From an uncultured Rhodanobacteraceae bacterium (GTDB lineage: Bacteria; Pseudomonadota; Gammaproteobacteria; Xanthomonadales; SZUA-5): a DNA stretch of 64,000 nucleotides. The stretch spans positions 12,108 through 76,107 of the forward strand of contig CALEZI010000137.1 in NCBI GenBank assembly GCA_937928755.1. The letters are read 5' to 3'. The position numbers and the translations under genes are program-made. Each line of letters begins with the position of its first letter. Position 1 is the first letter of the stretch. The notes under the pieces were generated by a model that made no database searches, was not told the DNA's origin, and was given only the letters and a program-made list of their open reading frames with translations. Positions 52,296 to 61,434 of this stretch are shown one piece after another.

Positions 52296-52458
52296 TAGTG
52301 TGGTTTGCCATTAATTCGTTGAATCATTTCCGCGCCTTTTGACCCGAATGCGTCGTTGTTCGTCGTCGCCATAGCCCTGCTATGACTCCTCCTCTCGCCT
52401 AGCCTCGAGCCAAAATGCATCGGAAATTTCTTCAGCCAATTAATGGCAAACCACACTA
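52296..52458. mobile_element. MITE-like element, copy 1 (163 bp)
   Basis: Terminal inverted repeats TAGTGTGGTTTGCCATTAAT (21 bp nearly perfect, extending imperfectly to about 37 bp). It has no ORF. CTAG is present on both sides, consistent with a 4-bp target duplication. It shares 'ATTTCCGCG', 'GACCCGAATG', 'CGCCATAGCCCTGCTATGAC' and 'CATCGGAAATTTCTTCA' with the element at 54756. Its right TAG is the stop codon of the HDAC-like gene. Confidence 0.8.
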
Positions 52459-53370
52459 GAGCAGCGCCGTCACATGAGCGACACTCGATTCGCGCAGCGC
52501 GGTCAGCGAGTAGCCGCCCTCGAGGGTCGATACCAGACGGCCCTGCGCATGGCGCTCGGCCAGCGCCACCAGTTCCCGCGTGATCCATCCGTAGTCGTCG
52601 GCGCCGAGGTTCAGATCGGCCAGCGGATCGAGGCGGTGCGCATCGAAGCCCGCCGACACCAGCATGAGGTCCGGCGCGTAGCGATCGATGGCCGGAAGCA
52701 GCCGGTCGCTCCACAGGGCGCGAAATTCCGCTGAGCCGTCGCCTGGCGCCAGCAGACCGTTGACCAGGTTGCCGATGCCGGTTTCGCACTCGAGGCCGCT
52801 GCCCGGATAAAGCGGAATCTGCTGACTGGAGACGAACAATATCGATGCATCGGCGGCAAAGATGGCTTGCGTGCCGTTACCGTGATGCACGTCGAAATCG
52901 ACGATGGCGATGCGCTGCACGCCGTGGGCGGCGCGCGCATGACGGGCGCCCACCGCGATCGGGTTGAACAGGCAGAAGCCAGCGGCCTGGTCCGCACTGC
53001 TGTGGTGTCCCGGCGGCCGCACGGCGCAGAAAGCGCGGCGAGAGCTGCCGGCGACGACCGCGTCGATCGCCGCACACACCGCGCCGGCCGCGCGCAGCCC
53101 GGCTTCCAGCGAGCCCGCCGACATCACGGTGTCGGCATCCAGGTTGCGCGGTGTTTCGCCGTTAGTACCCCTGCGCAGGTCGGCAACCATGCGCGCACCA
53201 TGGGCACGCAACAACTGAGCGTTGCTGGCCCGCGGTGCCCGCTGCCAACTCACGCGCTCCCCAAGCGCAGCGCGCAGTGCGTCGATGACCGTCTGCAGGC
53301 GCTGCGGATGTTCCGGATGCGCGGGTCCCGGGTTGTGCAGCAGGCAGGCAGGGTGGCTGTAGATATGCAT
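52456..53370 (-). CDS. Histone deacetylase-like amidohydrolase
   Basis: A 304-aa class II-type deacetylase: 'RPPGHHSSADQAAGFCLFNP' with the paired histidines, 'DFDVHHGNGTQAIF' with the zinc ligands, and 'SAGFDAHRLDPL'. It probably removes acyl groups from lysine, polyamines or acetoin-pathway enzymes. It starts 'MHIYSHPACLLHNPGPAHPE', as usual. The stop TAG coincides with the CTAG target of the MITE-like element. Confidence 0.9.
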   Translation of the reverse strand: MHIYSHPACLLHNPGPAHPEHPQRLQTVIDALRAALGERVSWQRAPRASNAQLLRAHGARMVADLRRGTNGETPRNLDADTVMSAGSLEAGLRAAGAVCAAIDAVVAGSSRRAFCAVRPPGHHSSADQAAGFCLFNPIAVGARHARAAHGVQRIAIVDFDVHHGNGTQAIFAADASILFVSSQQIPLYPGSGLECETGIGNLVNGLLAPGDGSAEFRALWSDRLLPAIDRYAPDLMLVSAGFDAHRLDPLADLNLGADDYGWITRELVALAERHAQGRLVSTLEGGYSLTALRESSVAHVTALL

Positions 53371-53518
53371 GGGCCTCAGACTCGACTGGCCCAGCGGCTG
53401 CGGGCTGCCAAACTGTGGGCGGGCTCTGCCCGCGAAAAGGCGCACGAGGGACGCAGAGAAGCGCAAAGTCTGCAAGTGATGTGCCGTGGCGCCCGCCTGA
53501 TCCGCTGGCGATTTCGCC

Positions 53519-54073
53519 TCACCCGCGTTTGTTGCGATCCCACAGCACCTCGCCGGCAGCATTCTCGCGCGCCAGCACGCGAGAGACGACGAACAGCAAG
53601 TCGGACAGACGATTCAGGTAGCGGATCGCCTGCGGACGTACGTCTTCAACTCGGCTCAGCGCAATCACCTCGCGTTCGGCGCGGCGGGTCACGGTACGTG
53701 CAACATGGCAGTGGGCCGCGCCAGGCCCGCCGCCGGGCAGGATGAAATCCTTGAGCGGCGGCAGATCTTCGTTGAACCCATCGAGGTCGCGCTCGAGCGC
53801 GTCGATGTCGCCGTCCTGGATCAGCGCCATCCCGGGAATGCAAAGCTCGCCGCCGAGGTCGAACAATTGATGCTGCACCCGCGTCAGGCACGCGGCAATG
53901 GCGTCGCCGACGCCGGCTTGCGCCAGCACCACGCCTATGCAACTGTTGGCTTCGTCGACAGTGCCGTAGGCGGCCACGCGCAAACTGTCCTTGGCGACGC
54001 GGCTGCCGTCGCCGAGTCCGGTGCTGCCGTCGTCGCCCGTGCGCGTGTAGATCTTCGAAAGGCGGTTACCCAT
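53519..54073 (-). CDS. Cob(I)alamin adenosyltransferase, PduO type
   Basis: A 184-aa ATP:corrinoid adenosyltransferase: 'KIYTRTGDDGSTGLGDGSRV' is the ATP loop, with 'GTVDEANSCIGV' and the C-terminal 'IRYLNRLSDLLFVVSRVLA'. It makes adenosylcobalamin. It lies downstream of a small membrane protein gene on the same strand, probably co-transcribed. Confidence 0.93.
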   Translation of the reverse strand: MGNRLSKIYTRTGDDGSTGLGDGSRVAKDSLRVAAYGTVDEANSCIGVVLAQAGVGDAIAACLTRVQHQLFDLGGELCIPGMALIQDGDIDALERDLDGFNEDLPPLKDFILPGGGPGAAHCHVARTVTRRAEREVIALSRVEDVRPQAIRYLNRLSDLLFVVSRVLARENAAGEVLWDRNKRG

Positions 54074-54136
54074 GGATTCCTCGATCCCGCTGCAAGAGGT
54101 CCCGGATAATGCCGGCAGCAGGTGTCACGATACGGT

Positions 54137-54676
54137 TCACGCCTGCGCGAGCGCACCCTGCTGGCGTCGAACCAGTGCCATGCCGCCGAACAGCAGGGTC
54201 GAATAGACCGCCATGCCGAGCAACGAGTAGCCGAAAAACGGCAGCGCCAGCGTATAGCAGGCGATCAGCCCCGCCAGGTCGTGGCTGTAAAAGTGGCCGG
54301 CGCCCATCGCCCACACGGAGAAGTTGCTGACCACGAAAAACACGCTCGCCGCGGCCAGGCCAAAGCCGGCCACACGCCCCGCTCCGGGATTCGGCCCGAG
54401 GCGCAAACCGAGCCAGACGTTGAAGGCGATCAGCGCATAGATGACCGGCATGCCGCTGTGCAGACCGAGGACCAGATCGGCCAGAGCCATTGCCACCAAC
54501 GGAATCACGAATGCCAGTCGCCGATCGGCCAGGTAGGCGCCCGCGAACAGACCGATCGCTTCGACCGGCGTGAAGTTCGGCGGATGCGGCAGCAATCGGG
54601 ACAGGGCGGCCAGAAGGATCAGCGCGGCCACCAGCGTCGTGCGCGGATACCAGCGCGCAGCGGCGTCATTCGACAT
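54137..54676 (-). CDS. DUF6580-like membrane protein (ECF transporter S-like)
   Basis: A 179-aa membrane protein with about five or six helices: 'ALSRLLPHPPNFTPVEAIGL', 'FAGAYL', 'VMALADL'-type segments and 'GHFYSHDLAGLIACYTLALP'. It resembles the DUF6580 group, thought to be substrate-binding S components of cobalamin or vitamin transporters. The neighbouring adenosyltransferase gene supports a cobalamin link. ATG 54676 has GGAGAG upstream. The MITE-like copy 2 ends 80 bases upstream; I do not see a cobalamin riboswitch. Confidence 0.75.
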   Translation of the reverse strand: MSNDAAARWYPRTTLVAALILLAALSRLLPHPPNFTPVEAIGLFAGAYLADRRLAFVIPLVAMALADLVLGLHSGMPVIYALIAFNVWLGLRLGPNPGAGRVAGFGLAAASVFFVVSNFSVWAMGAGHFYSHDLAGLIACYTLALPFFGYSLLGMAVYSTLLFGGMALVRRQQGALAQA

Positions 54677-54755
54677 CAGGACTCTCCGGATCAGGTTCGC
54701 AAACAGGCTGCAAGCATACTGCAAGCGCCGGAACTTGATGGGCCGACCTCACACG

Positions 54756-55061
54756 AGTGTGGTGTCCCAAAATTACCTTGAATGATTTCCGCGTCTTTCG
54801 ACCCGAATGCTGCGTTGCCTTGAGCCCGTCGGCATAGCCGCCGGGCGTTCAACCGATCGCGCGGCATGCCGCACAAGCTTGATCGGTCTCACTGTCGCCA
54901 TAGCCCTGCTATGACCTTCGGTCCCGGCCCGCAACAAGTTGCGTGCGTTCAAGCCGGCGCGCGGCATGCCGCGCAAACAGCCGGCTTTCACCCTTCTCGC
55001 GCCTTGCCTCGGGCCGAAATCCATCGGAAATTTCTTCAAGTTGCTTTTGGGACACCACACT
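54756..55061. mobile_element. MITE-like element, copy 2 (306 bp)
   Basis: Inverted ends AGTGTGGTGTCCCAAAA at both sides, with the same internal blocks as copy 1. It is longer by about 140 bp, which include two copies of GCGCGGCATGCCGC (54859 and 54959). It has no ORF. The flanks are CGAG at the left and CTAG at the right. The right CTAG contains the stop codon of the methyltransferase gene, while the left end lies 80 bases upstream of the DUF6580 gene. Confidence 0.8.
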
Positions 55062-55572
55062 AGGCGCGCTTCTTCAGAGTGGCGTGCAGGTCCTGCGCGA
55101 CATTGGCGTAGTGGCGCAGGCCAAAGGACTTCTCGTTCTGCGCCTTGTTGATCCAGTCAGGGCCCAGCCAGAACGCATAGCTCAGGTCGAAGTCGCAGCC
55201 GATCGGGTAGTGCGCCACGCCGGCCTTCTCGCGCCATTCGCGATTGAAGTAGAAGTACGATGCCTCGCAGATCGGTGGCCATTGGTGGGTGGGATCCTGC
55301 ACTGCGCCATAGCTCTGCCAATAGGGCGTGATGATCAGCGCGCTGCCGCCGGGCTTGAGGATGCGCCAGAGTTCATCCATGAAAGTCATGCGCTCGGCGC
55401 CGGTGAGGTGCTCGAGGAAGTGCGAGCAGCGCACTTCGTCGATGCTGGCGTCGGCAAATGGCCACGGTGTCTGCCGCAGATCGTGGACGATATCGGCGCC
55501 ACACTGCGCGGAGATGTCCACGCCGAGAAACCCCTCGGCTTTCTGGCTGCCGCAGCCGAGATCCAGTTTCAT
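55060..55572 (-). CDS. SAM-dependent methyltransferase
   Basis: A 170-aa class I methyltransferase: motif I 'LDLGCGSQKAEGFLGVDI', 'VRCSHFLEHLTGAERMTFMD' and 'RILKPGGSALIITPYW'. It resembles type-11 methyltransferases. The substrate is unknown. The stop TAG is within the CTAG site of MITE-like copy 2. Confidence 0.83.
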   Translation of the reverse strand: MKLDLGCGSQKAEGFLGVDISAQCGADIVHDLRQTPWPFADASIDEVRCSHFLEHLTGAERMTFMDELWRILKPGGSALIITPYWQSYGAVQDPTHQWPPICEASYFYFNREWREKAGVAHYPIGCDFDLSYAFWLGPDWINKAQNEKSFGLRHYANVAQDLHATLKKRA

Positions 55573-55718
55573 GTTCGTACTCCGCGGCGAAGGGCGCGCA
55601 TTGTAGGGCCGGCCGGCGATCAGGCAAAGTCGGCAAAGCGCGACGACGCGTGTCTGGAGTCTCTACGCGGTGGCTCCGGACGTATGCTCGGCGGTCAGTT
55701 CTGGCAAACGAATGAGCG

Positions 55719-56939
55719 ATGACCGCAATCGAATGTGATGTGCTGATCGCCGGCGGTGGTCTGGTCGGGCTGAGTCTCGCGCTGGCGCTGAGCGGATCCG
55801 GGCAGCGCGTGATCCTGGTCGATCCGGCGCCGCTCGACAGTGGGCAACGACCCGCCGATGAACGCCATCTGGCGCTTTCCGAAGTGACTTGTCGCATCCT
55901 CGATCGTTTCGGCGTACTCGCCATGCTCGGATCGGATGCCGCCCCGATCAGAGCGATTCATGTGTCCAGTGCCGGCGAATTCGGCGTTGCGCGCTGGTCG
56001 GCTGCAGATGCTGGCCGCGTGCGCTTCGGTGCCGTCGCGCCCGCGCGCAGACTGCTGTGGGCGATGCAGCAGAAGGTGCAAGCGTGCGCGGATCTTCGCG
56101 TGCTCGCCCCGGCGCACGTCGTCAGCGCCGAAACCGGCAGCGACAGCGTGTTGCTCAAGCTGAGCGGCGACGCGGTCCAATCCGCGACGCTGCATGCGCG
56201 CCTGCTGGTGATTGCCGATGGCGCCGACTCCGCTTTGCGCAGCGCCGCCGGCATTGCCTGCGTGCGTCACGACTACCAACGCCACGCGATCTGCTGCGTG
56301 GTGACGCCGGAGCGCGATCACGGCGGAACCGCTTTTGAACGATTCACCCGCAATGGTCCAGTGGCGCTACTGCCGCAGGCGCACGGCCGCTGCGGCGCGA
56401 TCCTGGTGGTCGACAGTGCCGATGTGGCGCGCCTGACCGAACTCCCCGAGCGTGAGTTCCTGAGCGAACTGCAATCGGCTTTCGGCTATCGCCTGGGTCG
56501 GTTGCTGCGCGCCGGTGAGCGCATCAGCTACCCGTTGCGACGGATATTGGCCGAGCGGCTGACAGCGCCGCGCCAGGTGTTGATCGGCAATGCGGCGCAG
56601 GCGATCCATCCGGTCGGCGCCCAGGGATTCAATCTCGGCCTGAGAGACGCGGCGGTGCTCGCCGGGCTGCTCGCCGACGCTGCGGCCGGTGGTCGCGATC
56701 CCGGCGCGGAATCGCTGCTTCAGGCTTACGCGCTGGCGCGCCAGGACGATCGCAAGGCGACCACCGGGCTCAGCCACGCACTGGCTGAGGTCAGTGGCGT
56801 GCGTGCGCTACCGGCGCGCTGGCTGCGTTCGCTTGCGCTGTTGGCCGCCGACCGGGTCGAACCGCTGCGCGAGCATCTGTTGCTCGGCGGCATGGGTTAT
56901 CGGGGAACCACACCAGCGTTGGCGCGGGGAGAAATGTGA
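55719..56939 (+). CDS. ubiH: Ubiquinone hydroxylase UbiH
   Basis: A 406-aa FAD monooxygenase: 'CDVLIAGGGLVGLSLALALS' (FAD), 'IADGADSALR' and 'LIGNAAQAIHPVGAQGFNLG' (second FAD motif). It hydroxylates a ubiquinone precursor ring. The ubiI-like gene overlaps its stop. Confidence 0.9.
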   Translation: MTAIECDVLIAGGGLVGLSLALALSGSGQRVILVDPAPLDSGQRPADERHLALSEVTCRILDRFGVLAMLGSDAAPIRAIHVSSAGEFGVARWSAADAGRVRFGAVAPARRLLWAMQQKVQACADLRVLAPAHVVSAETGSDSVLLKLSGDAVQSATLHARLLVIADGADSALRSAAGIACVRHDYQRHAICCVVTPERDHGGTAFERFTRNGPVALLPQAHGRCGAILVVDSADVARLTELPEREFLSELQSAFGYRLGRLLRAGERISYPLRRILAERLTAPRQVLIGNAAQAIHPVGAQGFNLGLRDAAVLAGLLADAAAGGRDPGAESLLQAYALARQDDRKATTGLSHALAEVSGVRALPARWLRSLALLAADRVEPLREHLLLGGMGYRGTTPALARGEM

Positions 56940-58150
56940 TGCGCAGTCCTGCACGCGAAAAACTCGATGTGATCATCGTCGGCGCTGGCATGGTCGGTGC
57001 TGCGACAGCCCTGGGGTTGGCGCGCGCGGGGCTGAAGGTGGCGCTGGTCGAGAGCCATCCGGTGTTCCCGCCACAGGCTGGCGAGGCGATGGACCTGCGC
57101 GTCGTTGCGATTGCGCCGCACGCGCAGCGGCTGCTGGCGAAGCTCGGCGTATGGGCCGACATCAGTGCGCTGCGCGTGGCGCCCTACGAGCGAATGCAGG
57201 TGCACGATGCGGCCGGGGCCAGTTCGCTTCGCTTCGACGCGAGCGATTATGGATGGCCGTGCCTCGGCCATATCGTCGAAAATCGACTGGTCGCCGGCAT
57301 GCTGTGGCGCGCGCTCGAACGCGAGCCTGGGGTGCAACTGCTGCTCGGTGAAGAACTCGAGCGCTTCGATGCCGATGCGCAACGCGTTGAGGCGCGCCTG
57401 ACCAGCGGCGATCGCCTGGCAACGCGCCTGCTGATCGGCGCCGACGGCGTCAACTCCAAGGTTCGCAATGACCTGCTGATCGGCGTCGATGGCGCAGCTT
57501 ATGGCCAGAGCGGTCTGGTCGCGCAAATCGAACTGGAGCGTCCCCAGCCGCGCCTGGCCTGGCAGCGTTTTCTGCCGTCAGGCCCGCTCGCTTTCCTGCC
57601 GTTGGCCAACGGCCACGCATCGATCGTGTGGACACTGCCGACCGAGCGCGCCGACGCGCTGGTTGCGCAGTCCCCCGAAGTTTTCGAGTCGCAGTTGCAG
57701 CGCGCCAGCGCCGAGACCTTCGGGCGCGTGCGGCTGGCGTCCGAGCGCAAGGCATTCCCGCTGCGCCTGCAGATCGCCCAGCGCTTCGCCGACTCGCGCG
57801 TGATCCTGATCGGCGATGCCGCGCACGTGGTGCATCCGTTGGCCGGGCAGGGCGTGAATCTGGGTTTCGAGGATGTGGCCGCCCTGCTGGCGAGTGTCGA
57901 ACACGCCCGCGCGGCACAACGGCAGCCGTTCGGCGACAGCGACCTCAAGCGCTGGGCGCGCGAGCGGCGCAGCGAGGCAACCCTGGCGGCGCGCGCCTTC
58001 GACGGGCTCAATCGACTCTACGCCGTGGCCGAAGGCCCGCTGGTGGTCGCCCGTGCGCTCGGCTTGCGCCTGGTCGATGGTTTGTCGCCGATCAAACGCA
58101 AGCTCGCCGAGCGCGCCGCCGGCATCCGCGCCGGGGCAGCGCTCGGGTAG
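56939..58150 (+). CDS. UbiI/VisC-type FAD monooxygenase
   Basis: A 403-aa FAD monooxygenase of the UbiI/UbiH/VisC family: 'LDVIIVGAGMVGAATALGLA', 'MDLRVVAIAPHAQRLLAKLG', 'IGADGVNSKVR' and 'IGDAAHVVHPLAGQGVNLGF'. It probably hydroxylates ubiquinone intermediates next to UbiH. ATG 56939 overlaps the ubiH TGA (TGATG) and has GGGGAGA upstream; a GTG one codon earlier is possible. Confidence 0.88.
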   Translation: MRSPAREKLDVIIVGAGMVGAATALGLARAGLKVALVESHPVFPPQAGEAMDLRVVAIAPHAQRLLAKLGVWADISALRVAPYERMQVHDAAGASSLRFDASDYGWPCLGHIVENRLVAGMLWRALEREPGVQLLLGEELERFDADAQRVEARLTSGDRLATRLLIGADGVNSKVRNDLLIGVDGAAYGQSGLVAQIELERPQPRLAWQRFLPSGPLAFLPLANGHASIVWTLPTERADALVAQSPEVFESQLQRASAETFGRVRLASERKAFPLRLQIAQRFADSRVILIGDAAHVVHPLAGQGVNLGFEDVAALLASVEHARAAQRQPFGDSDLKRWARERRSEATLAARAFDGLNRLYAVAEGPLVVARALGLRLVDGLSPIKRKLAERAAGIRAGAALG

Positions 58151-58165
58151 CCGCATCGCTCGATG

Positions 58166-58366
58166 CTCTGGCGGGTCCAGACTTGTCCGGACGCCCTTCT
58201 TCCTTCGCTCTGGTGGGTCCAGACTTGTCTGGACGCTCATATTCCATCGCTCTGGTGGGTCCAGACTTGTCTGGACGCTTTTCTTCCATCGCTCTGGTGG
58301 GTCCAGACTTGTCTGGACGCTCTTCTTCCTTCGCTCTGGTGAGTCCAGACAAGTCTGGACCCACCC
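58166..58366. repeat. Array of five 42-bp units with GTCCAGAC-TT-GTCTGGAC palindromes
   Basis: Units start at 58166, 58208, 58250, 58292 and 58334, an exact 42-bp period. Each begins CTCTGGTGGGTCCAGAC and has an 18-bp palindrome with 8-bp arms. The last unit is in reverse orientation (AA centre, ending GGACCCACC). The non-palindromic parts are also near-identical, so this is not CRISPR. It lies between convergent genes; no ORF is seen. Confidence 0.9.
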
Positions 58367-58401
58367 AAGCCCGGCCTGCGCGAGCCTTTCCGGCGCCCGT
58401 C

Positions 58402-61314
58402 CTACGGGAACAAGCGGATCACGAACCCATCGTGGTCGGAAATCCGCACCGGGCTCCATTCGTTGGGCGACTCGAACCCGCTTTTCAGTCCGTCGTCGCC
58501 ATAGGTCAGCACATTGGCCAGGGTGCGGGTGAAGATCAGCGGCGCGTCGACGTTGCCGCGGCCATAACTGATGCCGACAAACGCCGACTGCGCCGCCGTC
58601 GTCAGCAGCGCGTGATCCAGCACTTGCAGCGCGTTGCCGAAGAAATAGCTGTAACGCTCCTGCGCCGGCAGCGATTCCACGGCGTTGCTCATGTTGGGTT
58701 CGACGATGTCCGCCAGCGGCGCCAGCAGACTGTCGGGGTTCGCATCGCCGGCCAGCTTGGCGCTCCCACGAATGGTGCCGATGGTATCGACATGGCCATC
58801 GGTGAACTGGAAGGCGTTGTGGTCGCCGACGACCACCAGCGGCACGGTTGGATTGGCGCTCTGGAAGGTCTGCACGAAGCGGGCGATCGATTCGGACTGT
58901 TCCAGGCGCTTGCGGCACAAACGCTCACCGGCGCCGCGGCAGTCGTTGATGCCGACGAATGAGCGGGTGTGATTCACGATCACCGAAAACGGCCGGTTGC
59001 CGCTGGTGAACACAGCTTCCAATTGATACGGCGGTCGATCGTGCAGGCAGGAATCCGGGTTGTCGAAAGTGAACACCTCGTCCTTGCCGAGTTGGGTCAG
59101 CGTGAAGCCAGGATTGACCCGTCCGCTGCGCACCAGGAAGCCCGAATCGATGCCGCCGACATCGCTGCCCTCGGCCAGATGTGCCGTGTAGATCAGCGTC
59201 GGGTCATCCAGCGCGATCTTCGCTGCGAGGGTTTCGAGCACGCCGACGTTTTCGACTTCCTGCACCGCGACCACATCCGGCGCGCGCAACACATTGCGAA
59301 TGTACGACGAGAATTTGGCCATGCGCCGGCTGTACTCGCCGTCCTCGGACACTTCGTTGCAGTCGCTGAGGTTGGTGCAGGTCTGGAGACCGAAACAATT
59401 GGTCGATGCCTGGTTGTTGGCCGTTGTCGTATCGAAGAAGCGCAGCATGTTCAATGAACCGATGGTCAGGTTGCCCGGCGCGGCAGCGGCCACCGGACGC
59501 GGCATCGGTGCGTCCTGCAGGATGGTCAGGCTGGTCGGCCACAGTTCGTAGTCGCCGAAGTCGTAACCGATCACGCCCTCGGCGGCGAAACGGGTGCCAC
59601 CATTCATGACGCGGTTGGGCATGCCGAGCTTGTCCGGATCGATCTCGAAGGTCTCCGGGTTCAGGTCCCAGATCGGGATCGAGGCCGGGATGCCGGCGTA
59701 ACCCGGTGTTTCCAGGCCGACTTCACGAAAGCCGCGCGCGGAGCCGGCCGCGATCACCGGTTCGGCGATCGGGTCGGTGGCGAAGCGCTGGTTCGGCGCG
59801 GTGACCACGCCATCCGCAATCGCCACGCGCATCCCCTCGATGCACTCGAAATTGGCGAACTCGACATTCGCATTGCTGAAGCACGACGGCGTGGTCAGCA
59901 GCGGCGACGGGAAATTCGCGTCCAGCGCCACCGGCGCCGGCAGCGCGCCGCTGCCGACCACGGTCACTGTCGGCGATCCGCTGAGCTGGGTGAAGTCGAA
60001 GAATTCCTGCACCGTGCCGGTGACGTTGACGCGATCGCCGACCGCTACCGTCGGCGCCGCGCCGGTGAACACGAAGATGCCGTTCGAGGTGGCGAGGTTG
60101 CCATCGTCGCGCGCGGTCGGCGTCTGCATGAAGAAGCCGTTCGGCGCCAGCGCGGTCACCGCATTGTCGAGCGAGGTGACCACGGCGCCCACCAGCGTCG
60201 AGGTGGTGCCGCTGCCCTGGATCTGGAAGATCTCCAGCGGGTCGTCGTTCAAGATGGTGCCGACGCCGACCATGTCGCCGGACAGGCCGCCGACCAGGTC
60301 GGAGAGCGTCACGCTGAAGGTCTCGTTCTCTTCGCCGATCAGGTCGTGGTTGACCAGCACGGTGACCGTCGTGCCGCTCTGTCCCTCCGCGATCAGCACA
60401 TCGTCCAACGCAATCGCCACGTAGTCGCTGCCGGCGCTCGCCGAGCCATTGCTGCTGGCGGCGTCGAAGCGCGTGCCACCCGCTGGCGCCGGCACCGAAA
60501 GACTGACGTTGAAGTTGAAACTGGTGGTATTGCCGGGCACATTGCCCTCGGCCAGTTGCACATCGCCGATGCTGACGATCGGCAGCCCGCCGGTGCCATC
60601 GGCGGTGAGCTGGATATCGTCGATGCCGATCCATTCGTCGAAACTCGGCGCATTGGTGGTCATGATGCGCAATGTCACCAGTGGGGCGTTGTCAGCATCC
60701 TGCGGCAACACCACGTCGACCGGCGTCACCAGTTCAGCCAGATCAGGACCCGTCGTGGCATCGGCGATGTAGCCGGCCGGCACATTGATGTAGCTGCCGC
60801 TGTTGCCGACGCGATAGTGCAGCGCGACTTGCTGGATCGAATTGTCGCCGCTGCCGTCGATATCGCGGACGTTGTAGCGGATGCGCAGGTTCTGACGGCC
60901 GGTGGTGTCGACGTGGATCAACAGATGCGGGTAGTCGGCGGTGCCGCTGCCCTGCAGCGCGATCACCGGATTGGGAATGCCGTCGAACTCGGCCACGCCG
61001 CCCGAACTATTCGTGTTGGGCGCGCCTTGGTTGGCGATGACATCGACTGCCGATGGGGTAGTGCCGAGCACATAGTCATCCAGCAGCGTTCGCGGATCGA
61101 GCGTGGTCGAGGTGGTTGCGGGATTGTCGCCCAGATATCCGATCACCCCCGGGACCCCGCTCCAGTCGTCGTTCGCCGTGATCAGGCCTGCATTCGCCCA
61201 GTCCTGCGTGTACGGTGTTGACTGCGGCGCATTGTCGGCCATTGCCTCGGTACCGGCGATGACGCCGCAGGCGGCGAGGGCGAGCAAAGTCGCGCGGGGA
61301 AGCTGGCGGTTCAT
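58402..61314 (-). CDS. ExeM-like secreted endonuclease/exonuclease/phosphatase protein
   Basis: A 970-aa secreted protein: signal peptide 1-26 (…GTEAMA), a beta-rich N-terminal region (about 30-250), and a Calx-beta domain ('VSIGDVQLAEGNVP', 'GENETFSVTLSDL', about 255-380). An OB-type segment ('VGDRVNVTGTVQEFFDFTQL') and the nuclease domain follow from about 640: 'LTIGSLNMLRFFDTT', 'DVVAVQEVEN', 'VVVGDHNAFQF' and 'ISDHDGF'. It should degrade extracellular DNA. The domain order matches ExeM of Shewanella. ATG 61314 has the signal peptide directly after it. Confidence 0.87.
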   Translation of the reverse strand: MNRQLPRATLLALAACGVIAGTEAMADNAPQSTPYTQDWANAGLITANDDWSGVPGVIGYLGDNPATTSTTLDPRTLLDDYVLGTTPSAVDVIANQGAPNTNSSGGVAEFDGIPNPVIALQGSGTADYPHLLIHVDTTGRQNLRIRYNVRDIDGSGDNSIQQVALHYRVGNSGSYINVPAGYIADATTGPDLAELVTPVDVVLPQDADNAPLVTLRIMTTNAPSFDEWIGIDDIQLTADGTGGLPIVSIGDVQLAEGNVPGNTTSFNFNVSLSVPAPAGGTRFDAASSNGSASAGSDYVAIALDDVLIAEGQSGTTVTVLVNHDLIGEENETFSVTLSDLVGGLSGDMVGVGTILNDDPLEIFQIQGSGTTSTLVGAVVTSLDNAVTALAPNGFFMQTPTARDDGNLATSNGIFVFTGAAPTVAVGDRVNVTGTVQEFFDFTQLSGSPTVTVVGSGALPAPVALDANFPSPLLTTPSCFSNANVEFANFECIEGMRVAIADGVVTAPNQRFATDPIAEPVIAAGSARGFREVGLETPGYAGIPASIPIWDLNPETFEIDPDKLGMPNRVMNGGTRFAAEGVIGYDFGDYELWPTSLTILQDAPMPRPVAAAAPGNLTIGSLNMLRFFDTTTANNQASTNCFGLQTCTNLSDCNEVSEDGEYSRRMAKFSSYIRNVLRAPDVVAVQEVENVGVLETLAAKIALDDPTLIYTAHLAEGSDVGGIDSGFLVRSGRVNPGFTLTQLGKDEVFTFDNPDSCLHDRPPYQLEAVFTSGNRPFSVIVNHTRSFVGINDCRGAGERLCRKRLEQSESIARFVQTFQSANPTVPLVVVGDHNAFQFTDGHVDTIGTIRGSAKLAGDANPDSLLAPLADIVEPNMSNAVESLPAQERYSYFFGNALQVLDHALLTTAAQSAFVGISYGRGNVDAPLIFTRTLANVLTYGDDGLKSGFESPNEWSPVRISDHDGFVIRLFP

Positions 61315-61434
61315 GGCGATTCCAGGCGTCGCAGGTGGCCCAAGGATAAGCGCCTTCGGCGACATAACGGTGACGATTCTGTCGCGCGAGTGGTGGCATG
61401 CTATGCAGCCTCGTCAAGTTTTGGTTATCCGCCC

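Noticed and set aside
54677..54760. Cobalamin riboswitch before the DUF6580/adenosyltransferase genes
   Set aside because: The available leader is only 80 bases before the MITE-like element and lacks a B12-box-like core by eye.
58166..58366. CRISPR-like periodic array
   Set aside because: The units are near-identical over all 42 bp, including the stretches that would be spacers, they are palindromic, one is inverted, and no cas gene is present.
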